The position numbers and the translations under genes are program-made. 64,000 nt of DNA from Echinococcus granulosus (taxonomy: Eukaryota > Platyhelminthes > Cestoda > Cyclophyllidea > Taeniidae). The stretch spans positions 216,623 through 280,622 of the forward strand of contig NW_020170434.1 of assembly GCF_000524195.1 (NCBI RefSeq), given 5' to 3'. Positions within the stretch are counted from its first letter, which is position 1, and each line of letters opens with the position of its first letter. Under the pieces are notes generated by a model. The model was not told where the DNA came from. It made no database searches and saw only the letters and a program-made list of their open reading frames with translations. Positions 1 through 11,826 of this stretch are shown one piece after another.

Positions 1-2438
1 GGGCGACCAATCAGATGATCACGAGGTCAGACAACAGCTACTCCTCCTTGCCGAGGTTCCACCTTCACTACCCTTTTACACTAAATATTTAAGAACTTTT
101 AAACTTCATTAACCGAACAAATTTGTTGTTTTTGTACTTTATTGTTGACTTTCTTTGAGGAAATTAAGGTCTCACTTGTAATGTGCCAATGTAAACAACT
201 GCCTTGAGAACAAGGGTGGGAACGCATTACCCACTTGTGTGAACTGAACCGAAGCAAGTGGAGATTGTGTATGCATGTGTGTGATTGTACTTCGACATTT
301 CGTTGAAGGCTGGTTTGTTTTTCTTTTTAATCTTTCACTCAACCCGAGGTCTTGGCTCGCTGCCGAGGCTAAGCAGAACGTTCATTGTTCTTCGACTTCA
401 AGGTCGGCGATTTAGGATCCAGTGCTCTCAAGTATTTATTTATCCTACTTTTTTGCAAGATTTGACAGCGTAATTACCGTGTTTTGCATTGTTGCCAAGC
501 CAACAGATGACATCGGGTGATTTCGGTGGTATAATAGAAGCCTAGCCGTGCAGGACTCCAAAAAGGGTGGAAAATAGGTACAAAGTGGCATAGTAGGCAT
601 TAGTTACTTCTTACCGAGGATTAATCAACATTGAGAGGAAGTAAATACTGAAAGATTTTTGAAAATTGTTGAAGAAAATACACTAAAGCGGAAAAAAGGA
701 TATACGTCTGTTTGAATATGCCTTTTAGGTGGCAAGCGGGTGAATTGAACCATTCGGGTGACTGGGAAGGCGCCAACGGTTTCCCCTCCGGGAGGCGATA
801 AACGCTAACTTTTCCATTAAACTTCACTTAAATGTAGAATCTCACAATGTCAGAAAACGTAACGTTCTCCTTCGACCGACCTTCCCTGCCGATGGTCCTG
901 ATACGTTGGAGGACGTTTCATTCTTCACAAATGACACAAACTTCTTTGGCATTATTCCCAAAGGCAAAAAGCACAGCGGATCTTAAATGCTCTTCCCCAG
1001 AACGTTTTCTCGGACGCTGAGAAATTTGGTATAATTCCAGATAGCAACCTTGAGGAACGCTGGAGCATATTTTCTTAAATCGGTATCTCACAGGAGAGAT
1101 TTTCTACCGACACCAAAGGCGGATTGTGTGAAGAGCGTTTCCGTGACTTACCACAAACAAGATTCGAGGGAAGATGAGTCGGTCATTTAAGGCAGAGCGT
1201 TTGTTGGCACATTGTGGGTAACAAGCTCCCCCGCACAGACACCATACTTTTATATAAGTTTGTAAAGTTTGCAGCAAATAAGTCAGAATTTGCCTACACG
1301 ATTGCGTTGCAACAACAGCAGGGGATAATCAAACATAATGCCATTTTACAGAGGTCGTCCCGCTTGCGTCACAGCCCCACCTTAGGGCAATTGATCCCTT
1401 CAACCTGTGACCTCAGATTTGACGGAAGAGGGAGAGTAGGCAGTAACAACAAGGTCCCTTATCGATCACGGAGAGCAGAAATCGCTATGTTCTTCTAACA
1501 ATAGACTGTGAACCCCTAAATTCTTGAGACCCTGAAGTGATATTTGTCGTCAACAAGGACCTCACGGGGTTAGGCAAACTTTGGGTCTACATTTTATGGA
1601 AACACGGAACACCTTCCGGATCTTGCAGATACGCATAATATTTAGGCACTCATAGGATAATGACTGAGTAAAAAGAACAAAAAAGGGTTTTAGGTGGACC
1701 ATTCAATGCTTTTAACAGGGTCATCCAGTCTCAGGACTAAGTTTATGCTGAGACCCGTACCTCTAGTCCATACGTTCACAGGAATTCCAAACCTTGAGAT
1801 GGTATTTTCCTTCCAAACGTGTAAGTGTTAGCTCACAAGGCTTTACAAGGATAAGGTCTGGGATTTGTTTAAATCGAAGGAATTTTTTCAGCGATTTCGG
1901 GAACAATGCCTTCTTGTGCCCATGGATATTTAACAACTGCCGTTTTTAGACAGACTTTCACTAGTCTCACAAACAAAGAAATAACTGTGATATAGCATAT
2001 ACAAAGTTAATTCAATAAATGCTGCCAAAGATAACAGTATTTGAGATCGGAGGTAATATAATGTCTTATGCAAAATGAAAGCTTGCCTAATTTATTTGAT
2101 GGGATTGCTTTTAAGTATTGATTTGCCAGCCAAATTAATCAAGGTATGGTAACATAAGAGCACCCTGGACTTTTATAAAGAAATAGCACACACAAAAAGA
2201 ACAAGTAATTTTTATGAGTGAAGCGTCATTCCAGCAAAAAAATCCCTTCGACTGAAATAAATATAAAGCTACTTGATGATGTTCATGTCGATTGACCTTG
2301 AATTAATTCAATCTTTACTTTCTGCGTTCATTATTGTCGTTGTGCTCGGCAAGATGAGTCGGTTAGGGACGTTTTGAAAGGATGTTTTCCGGACTGAGAT
2401 ATGCAAAGTTAATTTTCGCTACTCCAATTCATCTTAAA
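1..2438. other. 5' flanking region, no gene recognised
   Basis: No open stretch here resembles a known protein and none joins in phase to the first exon at 2439. The sequence is ordinary AT-leaning intergenic DNA. It presumably contains the promoter and 5' UTR of the calcium-sensor gene, but I cannot place a TATA box or start site with any confidence. Confidence 0.5.
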
Positions 2439-5400
2439 ATGGGTGCAAAACAGGCAAAACTTAAAGCAGAAACAATTGACGAGCTAACTCGATCAACGCC
2501 TTTCAACGAACAGGAGATTCAATCGTGGTATCGAGGATTTTTAAAAGTAAAATTTAATTTTTTTTATTCAGTGTCTACTTGGTTTTTGTTTTGGTTAGCA
2601 TTTTGTTTGATGCACGAAGTAATGTTAATTTTCAACTCTAAGATATTATTATTAACCGAACAAGCCCTTAATTAGTCCCCTTATCTTATGGAGCTCGAAT
2701 ATATTTTAGTAAGATTGCATCTCATTTTGCGCTATTCCGTCGCATTGAAATGGCTGGGGTCATGCAATGCCATGAGTACCTAACGCTGATGCTTATTGCT
2801 TTAACATTTTTTGTACAAAAGAAAGGAATTGTAAAAGCTTTTAATGTTTTTAGGACTGTCCCAATGGGCAACTAACCGTGGAAGATTTTCAGCGCTTATA
2901 CTGTGCGCTCTTTAGCTCCTCAACTTTAAACGGGGATCGCCACGGTGACCCGAGGCCGTTTGCGCGCCTTGTCTTTCGTGCCTTCGATCAAAACGGGGAC
3001 GGGGTGGTCGAGTTTCGTGATATCATCACTACTCTGAGTGTTACAAGATACCCTAATGACGAGGAGCAACGGCTACGGTGGGCATTTCATATCTACGACC
3101 TCGACGGAGATGGCTACATCAGTCGTGGAGAGATGCTGCAGGTTGTCAAGGTGAGACGTACTACTCACTAACACTTTTCTGATAGTCTCCTAGCCTCCGG
3201 GTAAAGTACCACCTTACTGGAATTCTCAGTCAGTTTGCGTACGTACAGGGTTGGGGCCTTTGAACGCAAAATTCTGTATAAGGCTGAATCTTTACATGTT
3301 CCTTAATGAATCTCTCGGCTTTGTTTTTGCGCGTTTTGTTGACATCTAGCTGTGAAGCAGTTATGTATAAAGTGGTAGTCCCCTTCACTCCTCGACAAAT
3401 GACCATGGTGAATCATTCCATGTCTGCCTAATCACCACAATCCATTCCCATTTACCCATAGCACGAGCAAGTAGTTTAAGTTCAGCTAATTTAGTTACCG
3501 CCTCTAAACTATCGTCCTGGGATAGCAAATGGCTAAAGTATCAGTCTTCTTATTGAAGAACTCCTTTTTCGAATATTACCTGACATTTTAAAGGGGCCAA
3601 GTATTTGTTGAATGTGTTCATTTATTTTTCAAATGTTGATCAACATGGTGGTTTCCATACTTTATCACTAATGTGCCGCTACTGCACTGGACACAAAAAC
3701 GAAGTCACCCAGAACAATTCTTTTTTTGCTTTTCACCTCACCCGTAGATAGTACAACGTAGGTGAAGTTTGCCTTCTAATTAAGCTTAATTGGTGCCTTT
3801 GCCTACCATCGCCCCTTCCTACTTCAGTTGCCTGAGAGTGGTTATAATAAATTGAATGGATAATTTCTTATCCAAGGCACTGCCGGTACAACTGTTTACT
3901 TTGACCCGTACATCGTTACGTGGCTAAAGGGTCACATCTGATTACGCTGATAAACTATAACATGAAAACACTATTGTTTGGGTCCGCAAGGTGTAGGAGT
4001 CTGCACTGGAGTTATAGTCATTGCTCTTATGTCTGATCGTGGTTATATTATTGCCCCCTTGTCTTACCCACTTAAGCTTGATTCGGTGCTACTATATCCT
4101 AATTACCTAATTTTTACAAATAATCAGGAAGCTGTCGCTTCTTTAAAGTGACTATACCAGACTAACTGCACACTTGTTTATGCCAACGGCAGAGGGGGGA
4201 GTGGGGGAAGAGGGGCTTTTTAGATCTCATCCAACGTGGTGACGATGATGTCTAAACAACGGTCTGCTGATTATTGCTACTGTCGTCTCTATTGGTCGCC
4301 TTGAATTGTTCTGTTTATCGCATGAGTGTATTCCCATTTTGGCTGGCCATTGCCTCAATTTATCGTTCCTCAAAGGATTAGGTTGCTGTTGGCAGTGCAG
4401 TTGTAAATAATGGCCTATTATAAGGCATAAGAACAGTTCTCTGGGCTAATAATAGAGACAACTTTATTGGGTTTGGGCTATTGTCACCTTTTAAGAGTAG
4501 TATGTAGTAGTAAGCATTTTACTCTGGTAAAATTTCCTGATAAACGTCGTGAAATAGGTGATTTTTCCCCATTCAATAAACAGAGTCGTTTTAGCTTGCT
4601 TCTACTTGTTTTGAGTTAAAAAAAACACAGCATGTTTTTAACGGGGTAGAAATGTTTGTACTTAATCCCCAGTCACCGTAGCTGACACATGAGCCCAGTA
4701 CATCACAAACCATTACCTGGTTCATTTGAGAATGTTTCCAGTGCCTTGTCAATAGGGTTAATTTGTAATGCGATAGCACTCTGATCCCTCCTAAAAAGGT
4801 ACGCTTAAACATAGCCACTCACCACTCCTCGTCGTTTTCTCATCTACAGCGTTCCAAATATGCTTTTAAAAGCCTGAAAACCTTACTAGTAGCACTGGTA
4901 GTGAAGACTGAATAAGGACTGCGTTTTCTCTACTTTGGAATTTAAAAAAGGATGTGATTAGTCGCCACGTAGAGTCAGTAGAACACTGACCTATCAACCT
5001 GATGAGTAAATATATCCCTGATATAGAATAACACTGAACTAGTTTGGAGCCTAAAAGTGCCTTTTTAAAACACGATCAAGGCTCAAAATTTTGTCCCGTT
5101 TCTGTCTTTCGTGCGAGAAGCGGCAAGGGTGAGAGAGACTAGACCAATGTTAAGTTTTGATGACAATTGAAGGTGGGGGACGGATAAGCGGATCATCCGA
5201 CGGGGACATTGACATGTGGTGCAGGAGTCGCACCTAGTCATAGTGACAATGCGCAATGCGACATCATATCAGAGTTAGGCTGATGCGGAGTTCTGCATCA
5301 ATGTGTGGGAGTTCTCTCCCTTTGTTCACTCATTAATCGCTGTGGTCCATTTTCATCATACAATAAGGCGTAAATCAAAGCTGCCGGTGCTTAACTGACT

Positions 5401-8400
5401 GGAGTGGCTACACTCGAGTCAATTTTTTTCTCGGAGGATACGCGGTCATTTTTTAAAGTAGTTGGCAAATGGTTATTAAATTACCTCATCCTCATTGATA
5501 GTTCTTGTTACTAATGTTTGATTTCAGTAGTTTGGTTGACAAGACGACTGCTCTCTTTCCATTGTCATAACCTCCAGGTTAAATGGTTTGGCCCCATGCT
5601 TCACCTCTGAAATATCGTTGAAGTGGGACTGAAGAAGGTGTTTATGCTTTGAGAATAGACGTTATATTATGACACACAAAAGTGGGTAGTCAACATGAGT
5701 CGTGTGTAATGTGGGCGACTGGCTTTGATTCCACAAGTCAACCGCATAATTTCGTGGGCGTTTTTCTGACAAAAGAAGATATTAACCTCATAGCGACTCA
5801 CAACAACTTGTCATCTTTTTTTAACGAGACGAAACCCTATTCACAACTCCATTTTTATGCGTCTTGCCTCTTAGGGGTAGAAAAATCTAGCCTCAAACAC
5901 CTCTGCTTCTTTCTTACTTTTATTTACCAATGGTCGATTCTGCCTTGCTTGCGATCCTATGATTACCCCGTTGCCAACACTGAGGGGTAGTCGATGCTTG
6001 CAAACACACTACCAAGGGAGTGCGGAAGAGGGGTTTGAGGATGGGTTTGTGACAGTACCTCCCTTCCTTCCCCCTCTCTATCCTATCCCCTTCCCAACTG
6101 AAATGCAAATCACTTTACGAGTAAGTTTTGCGGCACGTGGTATGAGGATTTGCGTTGTACCTTTTTCAAAAAGCACACTTCCTTCTCACTGCTTCACTAG
6201 TTTTGCCTACTTTTAGTAATCAAGTTTTCTTGCACGCCTTGAAAGTAGTTCAAGTAGGTAGAGCTCAGCCGAGCCTGTTGTTTTACCTTTGGAGAGTAAG
6301 TAGTTAGTAGAGAACTTTTGGGTCATCAGAGCATCTCACCCACTTCAAGTGGAAAGTTTGGGGGAATAATCGCTGATCCCCTGGTTGGCCTAGTGCAGAA
6401 GCTACTTCTTATCACAAGTCAGTCAGCGTGTGACGTGTTTTAACAACGTAAAGGACAAAATAGGTTGACAGGCTTTCAAGCTTGTCGTCTGTTGTCAGTG
6501 CCTGGCGTGTGCCATCTATTTGTTTAGTGGGATTCCACAACATCCCCTCTCCAGCTGATATGGGTGCAAACGAGTTATTCCATCCCTCATGTCGAGTAAT
6601 GCAATCAGCCGAGTTCTTGACACGTTAGCCTAGAAGTCTCAGCTCTTACTGGGGAATCTAGTCTTCCTGAATGTGCTAAACCAATTTTTTCCCCTTTTTT
6701 TGCCATCAGAGTTTGACTGTTGAGGATGTTTCTGAATGAGGTGTTCTGCTACTGCGTACCGCCATTCCTACAAATTCACTTTCTTCAGATGTGCCAAGCG
6801 TCTTCTGTAGCTTTGAGAGCTGAGGTTGTCGGTTAGAACGGCCGACAGGCTGGAATCACGTCAGCCTTCACCATCCTGGAGGTTTAAACGGAGAGGAAAG
6901 GAGTACAGAGCACAGCTTAAATGCACCGACACGACTTTGCTTGACACCGCCCGTAGTCAATTGCATTTCAGCAAGCTGTATGAAGCTATGGAGCTTAATT
7001 TACTTCTGTAGCGCAGAAACACAGATTTGGACAGAAATTAAGGTGTGTGCAGCAGGGCTGTTGGCATTTAAAAAGTAACATGAGCGCTTTGTTATGCCGT
7101 TAAGGCTTGACAACCGAAATCTACGTATACTGAAAAGTCGACTTACCAAGTAGCAACGTTGTGGGACCGTCTGAAGTATCAGACTGACACATTTAGGAGC
7201 GTTTTGAATTAATACGAGTCGCTTTTTCATGAAAGCATTTCACGATGGCACAACTAGTAAAACTCAAAGACAGTTTCACTGTGTTTGATGAGCATTTGGC
7301 TGTGCTGAAAAGTGAAATTATTTTTCGGTGAATCTCTGTTAGGTAATTTAGACCATACGAAACCAGTCTAACCGTGGTTCTGGTTGTTTTGAGGCAAGTG
7401 GAAGAGTCGTTAGGCGGGTGGACGGCTAGATTTGTGGATTAATGAAGGAATGCTAGAAGGCAGACTTGGTGGATGGATGACTGAACGGATAGACAGAGAG
7501 GTAGTTGATTTGGTAGAAAGGGGGGATTGGTACATGGAATCAATATGGACGGTTGAATGGGTAGGTGAGTGAGCAACTGCAACCTCGATGGGTTGTTGGA
7601 TGAATACGCGAGTTGAGTGGATTGAAATACCCATCTAAGCTGGATGGATGGGTGAAAGAATGTCGCCTGAATGGATGGATAGATGGGTCCGAGGTGGGTA
7701 AATGTATCCATGCCTTTCCACTTCAAATGCTTCTCATTCATCCGCATTATCCACCTTGGACATCCAGGCGATACGACGTTTTTGAGTTAAATCGTACAAT
7801 CTGGGTTTCCTCCATAATTTGCTTAAAGAATCGCGGGAATGAAATTGTTGATTTGACTCATGGATTTGCTTCAGCCCTTTCTGTCGCTCTTTCTTTCAAA
7901 ACCCCAAAATGGTGAAGCTTCTGTCACGAATTCCGGACAAAAATGCATTAAAAAAAACTTGGTCCAGGGAGCCGAGTGACAATTCATCTCTTACGCCTAA
8001 ATTGACAGGTATCCAAGCCAATTTCATTACCGGCGCGGGAGGGTAGCAAGGTAAATACTTAAATCCACCGCTTTTTCTACACTTTTTGTAAATCCGCCCC
8101 CTCTTTTAATAGCAATGAGACACAAAGACCGTTGGTCTGAGTAACCACCATTTGGTTGGTGAGTGGGTGGGTTGTTTGCCTTGGCTTTGAAGTCGCCCGC
8201 TGATTGATGGGCCAAGGCCTGAAAATTTGTGGTAAACATGTCCCGTCTTCTCGTGCCACTTTTGCCTGTTTGATTGAAAAGGGAATGGTGCATTGATTTT
8301 CTGAGAAATTACAACATTCTTGGCATAAATTTTTCTTCAATTTTACATAGTTGCCCCAAGAAATTGAAAGCAATGTGTGTAGTACTAACAACCAGCGAGG

Positions 8401-9503
8401 GGGCGTTTATTTGTGATGCCTTTTTGATGATCAACAAGAGGGTTCTCTAAGTTCCCTAAATCCCATATGTGCCCTATGACAGGAATGTCCATATCAAGCC
8501 GGGACTGTGAGTTTGGCAGTGGTTGAAAAAGAATTTCACCGTAGTGATGACAAATATCATCGGCCGATTTAATTTAGACGCGGTTAACTCAGAAAAGATT
8601 GAGAACAACAGTGATAGAAGTGCGTGCGGCAATTAATGGCGTCTTTCTTATGAACAAGGGCGTCAAACTACACTCCCTTGATAACCATCCGTACAGAACG
8701 CTTAAAGCGCACTTTGTATAGTTGTTGCAAATAATTTAAACACGAAAAACGGTGACGGTACCGGCTAACTGCCACAGCAGTCGTCTCTGTGAGCTTCAAG
8801 CATGTGGAACATCTTATCCTAGACGTAGAACACACCTGTAATGAAATCATACAAGTGACGAGTACTTCTGTTGCAACGGTAAATAGAGCACGTTCGTTGA
8901 CCGATGCAAACAGCTGCGCCTTTGAAAAGTTCGTGCACACTGAGGGCGAAGTGAAGCGGACTGTTCTGAGATGATTCAGTCCTGCTAACAATTCTTTCCT
9001 TTTGAAAATTTTCTTCCCGCTGCATTGGAAAGTGCGCGTAAATGTGGCATTGTTTTTAGTTGTTCAACCTCAAACATCCTGGTTTGCTTCGGGACCCTCC
9101 ACCGTAACATTTTAAACAGTGGACTGTGCGTAAGCCACCGAGATGGACACTTAATTACATCCCGGGCACATTCTACTAACAACCACTTAAGTAGCACCGG
9201 TGCGACCCGTTTTAGGCTATCTACAAGATGATCGGCCCTGCAACTGTGGCGCGCGAGATGCCAGCGGAGGAGGCGACTCCGGAACAGCGGACACGTCGAC
9301 TTTTTGCGGTGATGGATAAGGACGGTGACGAACGAATCTCTTTTGCCGATTTTGTTGAAGGTGTACGTGCTGATGCTGAAGTACTGGCGCTGCTGGGAGC
9401 ACCATGTGCCTTCGTCGTGGCTCCCTCCCCCTCCTCAACGACTCCTGAACTCCAGCCCACGTCATTACTGCCAATAGAAACCAATCAAAATGGTCAAAGG
9501 TGA
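2439..9503 (+). CDS. Neuronal calcium sensor (frequenin/recoverin-like) EF-hand protein
   Basis: A calcium-binding switch protein of the NCS family, expected to be myristoylated and to signal at membranes. There are three phase-0 exons: 2439-2546, 2854-3150 and 9216-9503, giving about 230 aa. The start gives MGAKQAKL, with the Gly2 of a myristoylation site, followed by the family pattern of an ELTR...F.E.EIQ.WYRGFLK helix. EF1 (residues 37-48, beginning DCPNG) is the disabled hand typical of the family. EF2 is at 81-92, EF3 at 118-129 (DLDGDGYI) and EF4 at 169-180. EF2 and EF4 end in Asp instead of Glu at loop position 12, and EF4 has Glu at position 6. The C-terminus is about 35-40 aa longer than the usual 190-aa members and Pro/Ser/Thr-rich, unless a further splice removes it. 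An AATAAA follows the stop by 181 nt. The family call is firm; the choice between NCS-1, hippocalcin and recoverin is open. Confidence 0.88.
3151..9215 (+). other. 6.1 kb intron 2 of the calcium-sensor gene
   Basis: The intron is bounded by a GTGAGA donor at 3151 and a TTTTAG acceptor ending at 9215, and both flanking exons are in phase 0. Open stretches inside it (for example near 5682-6216 and 8668-8991) match nothing I recognise and lack credible splice partners. The 7.4-7.7 kb part is a degenerate tetranucleotide tract. Confidence 0.75.
7410..7690. repeat. Degenerate GGAT/TGGA tetranucleotide tract
   Basis: The stretch is rich in imperfect GGAT, TGGA and GATG units on the + strand, best preserved near 7471-7480 and 7660-7690. 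It looks like a decayed simple repeat. The open frames seen on the minus strand here are by-products of the repeat (Pro/Ser/His/Ile runs) and not genes. Confidence 0.6.
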
Positions 9504-11826
9504 CTGGCAAATGGCTGCATCGTGTCATCTCTTGTGGTTTCAGGTGAGATTGTTGAATCGCTATCATTGATGTTGTCACAGGAAGTTGTCGGTAGTATCC
9601 CTCTCCTTTGGCTCGGAATCGTTGTTTTTATTGAGGTGCGTCAATTTGCCAATGGTGTCAGTGTAGCTCCCGAATCAATTCCAAATAAAAAAAATGGACA
9701 TAAAAGTTTGGAAGTAGATTTATCGCTGAGGGAGTAGCTACGGAGCTTCGTGCCATCGGCGCGACAGTCGAATCGCAGGGGACTAAAAGGTACCCCCTTT
9801 TGCAAGCCCATTCTAGTCTTAAATGAGGTCGTTTCGTTAGGAAAGAAGTCCCAGATTTTCCAGCAGCACCTCACATAACAGCAAAAATAATTTATGTTAT
9901 TAATCGCGTTGCTGTGGACAAAGCTCAGAAATGCTGCCTATATGTTGTCAGTAGTATTTTATCCTGGCACAGTAATGGCTATAGCCTGCTGATTTTTTAT
10001 TAGTATCGCACCTTTGACGAGGGGTCAAGTGAACACTGAATGACAAATTCAACAATTTGAAACAATGCCCAGGTTTATAATTTACTTGGTCCTCTTAACT
10101 CTGATTGGTTGTGTCCTATTGACCAATCACATGACTGGATCTCGTCCTTTTTCCCTTCTCCCATAGATACGCATTCCGTCAGCCTATCACGAACAAACAA
10201 CGGTGAACTGTTTCCTCCGACTCTAACGCTCTCCCCTTCCCGCCTTCCTTTCTCTTTCTTGTCTTTTATTTAACCTGCTCTATTGTTATTTGTCTTCACC
10301 GACTCATCCATCCATCCTAGGTGTTGTGTCCACTCCGCTTTTGTAATGCCTTATACGTAGGTATCACGACGTATGATGCGTGTATGCGAGGAAGCACTTG
10401 TAAATGCATGAGTGAGTACTAAGTGGCTCTTTTTTGCGCGCTGCCTTTGGGTCAGTCTTGACGACGTCATGGAGGAGATGGAGGGATGGAATGTAGCAGG
10501 GGGTGTCAACATTCTTCTACCAGCAGACCCTCCTCTTTTGAGTACGTGCTTTACATTTTTCGCACGGACCGATTTGTCAGTACGACTGAAGTGGCCTGAT
10601 TTGCCACTTCATTGGTCGATAGAGGAGACAAAGTTGTCACGGTGCCTAGCTTGCGCCAAATTTTTGTTCCAGCAAATATTCGTCTTGGGTGATCGCGTTG
10701 TGTTCGCTGTGACCTGTCTCTTGTCCACTTTTACCGCGCATTTTGCGTTGTTACAGCCTCCAGGGGGTTGGTGCCTCGCCTGATTGGCACTTTGGTAAGA
10801 AAAATAGGTAAATGTTGACTCTACAAATGTCAGCAAGATTCGGCGCTGTTTAATTCCAAGACAGCCGCGATTATTTGGCTGGATCGCCACTAATTTCAGG
10901 CAAAAGTACTTAATACTCTTAGTCAAATGTGCAGTAGCCTTTAATTACGGACTTTACTACTTAAAACATAGGTAGCGACCAGTTCGGATGCCACCCCCGG
11001 CGTTCTTCCTGGCTACTCTTCTCTTTCGACCGTAGTGAGTCCTCTAGTGAGGCGTTGTCGCGTTCCCCTTTGAGCTAACTGTATCAAGGAGGAATCCACT
11101 TGGGCGCCTGTGATGAAGGATAGGCATACTTCACCAAAACAAGTGGCGCTGGCGTTATCACTCAAGCATAAAGGAGTATGACAGCATAAAAGAAGGGTTC
11201 GTTGTTGGCATACGGGGGGCCTGAGAGGCCGTGGTCGCGGACGGAAGACCGGGCTGTCGAAGGAAGCATCACCCACGATGTTATACGCACAGACGAATAG
11301 CAGTCCACGGCACGACCAACCAATCGACATTGAGCACAGACAGTGTGGTCACTGATCAAATAACTAACCGGTCACAACAGAGGGACCCTTACCAAGTCGA
11401 GCCAGGTGAGAGGACCAACTCCAGACCCTGCTGATCGGTTACACAGTTAGCGATTCGCCGAATCCTGAAAGTGCTAAAAAATCTCACGGAGTCGACTTAT
11501 GTATTCCAAAAATCTCTTCCATTTACCAAAAACAAATGAGGAATTTAGTAGACTTGAAACGGAAGTATCTCCCAGCTAACCAACTGCCACGATCATGCAA
11601 AGGTACCTACCCAAAGAAGGTGCCTTCCACTACGTGAAGAGCTCACCGACCGAGTTCTTCCCGAACTGCCAATAACGCCAAAAAAGCTTCTCCATTGTGG
11701 ACAAGCAATGCACCATTCATTAGCGAGGGTGACGACAGACAGACAGTCCTACAGGCCAAGACACCAAATGGGGACATAAAAAAAGAAATTGGGAAAAGGG
11801 GTGGGATGGAAGATGGGGCTGTCATC
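9504..11826. other. Intergenic region between convergent genes, no gene seen
   Basis: This lies between the 3' end of the calcium-sensor gene (+) and the 3' end of the SRRM1 homolog (-). Open stretches up to 123 codons occur (10412-10783 and its complement) but show no domain, no splice partner and overlap on both strands, as expected by chance. A short CATC run sits near 10303-10315. Confidence 0.5.
9684..9689 (+). terminator. Candidate poly(A) signal for the calcium-sensor gene
   Basis: AATAAA lies 181 nt after the stop codon at 9501-9503, followed by an A-rich run. Its spacing supports the reading that the coding region ends in this exon. It could be a chance AT-rich match. Confidence 0.4.

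Noticed and set aside
10412..10926. Long overlapping open frames on both strands
   Set aside because: No domain, no codon signature and mutual overlap; lengths of 105-123 codons are expected by chance in a window of this size.
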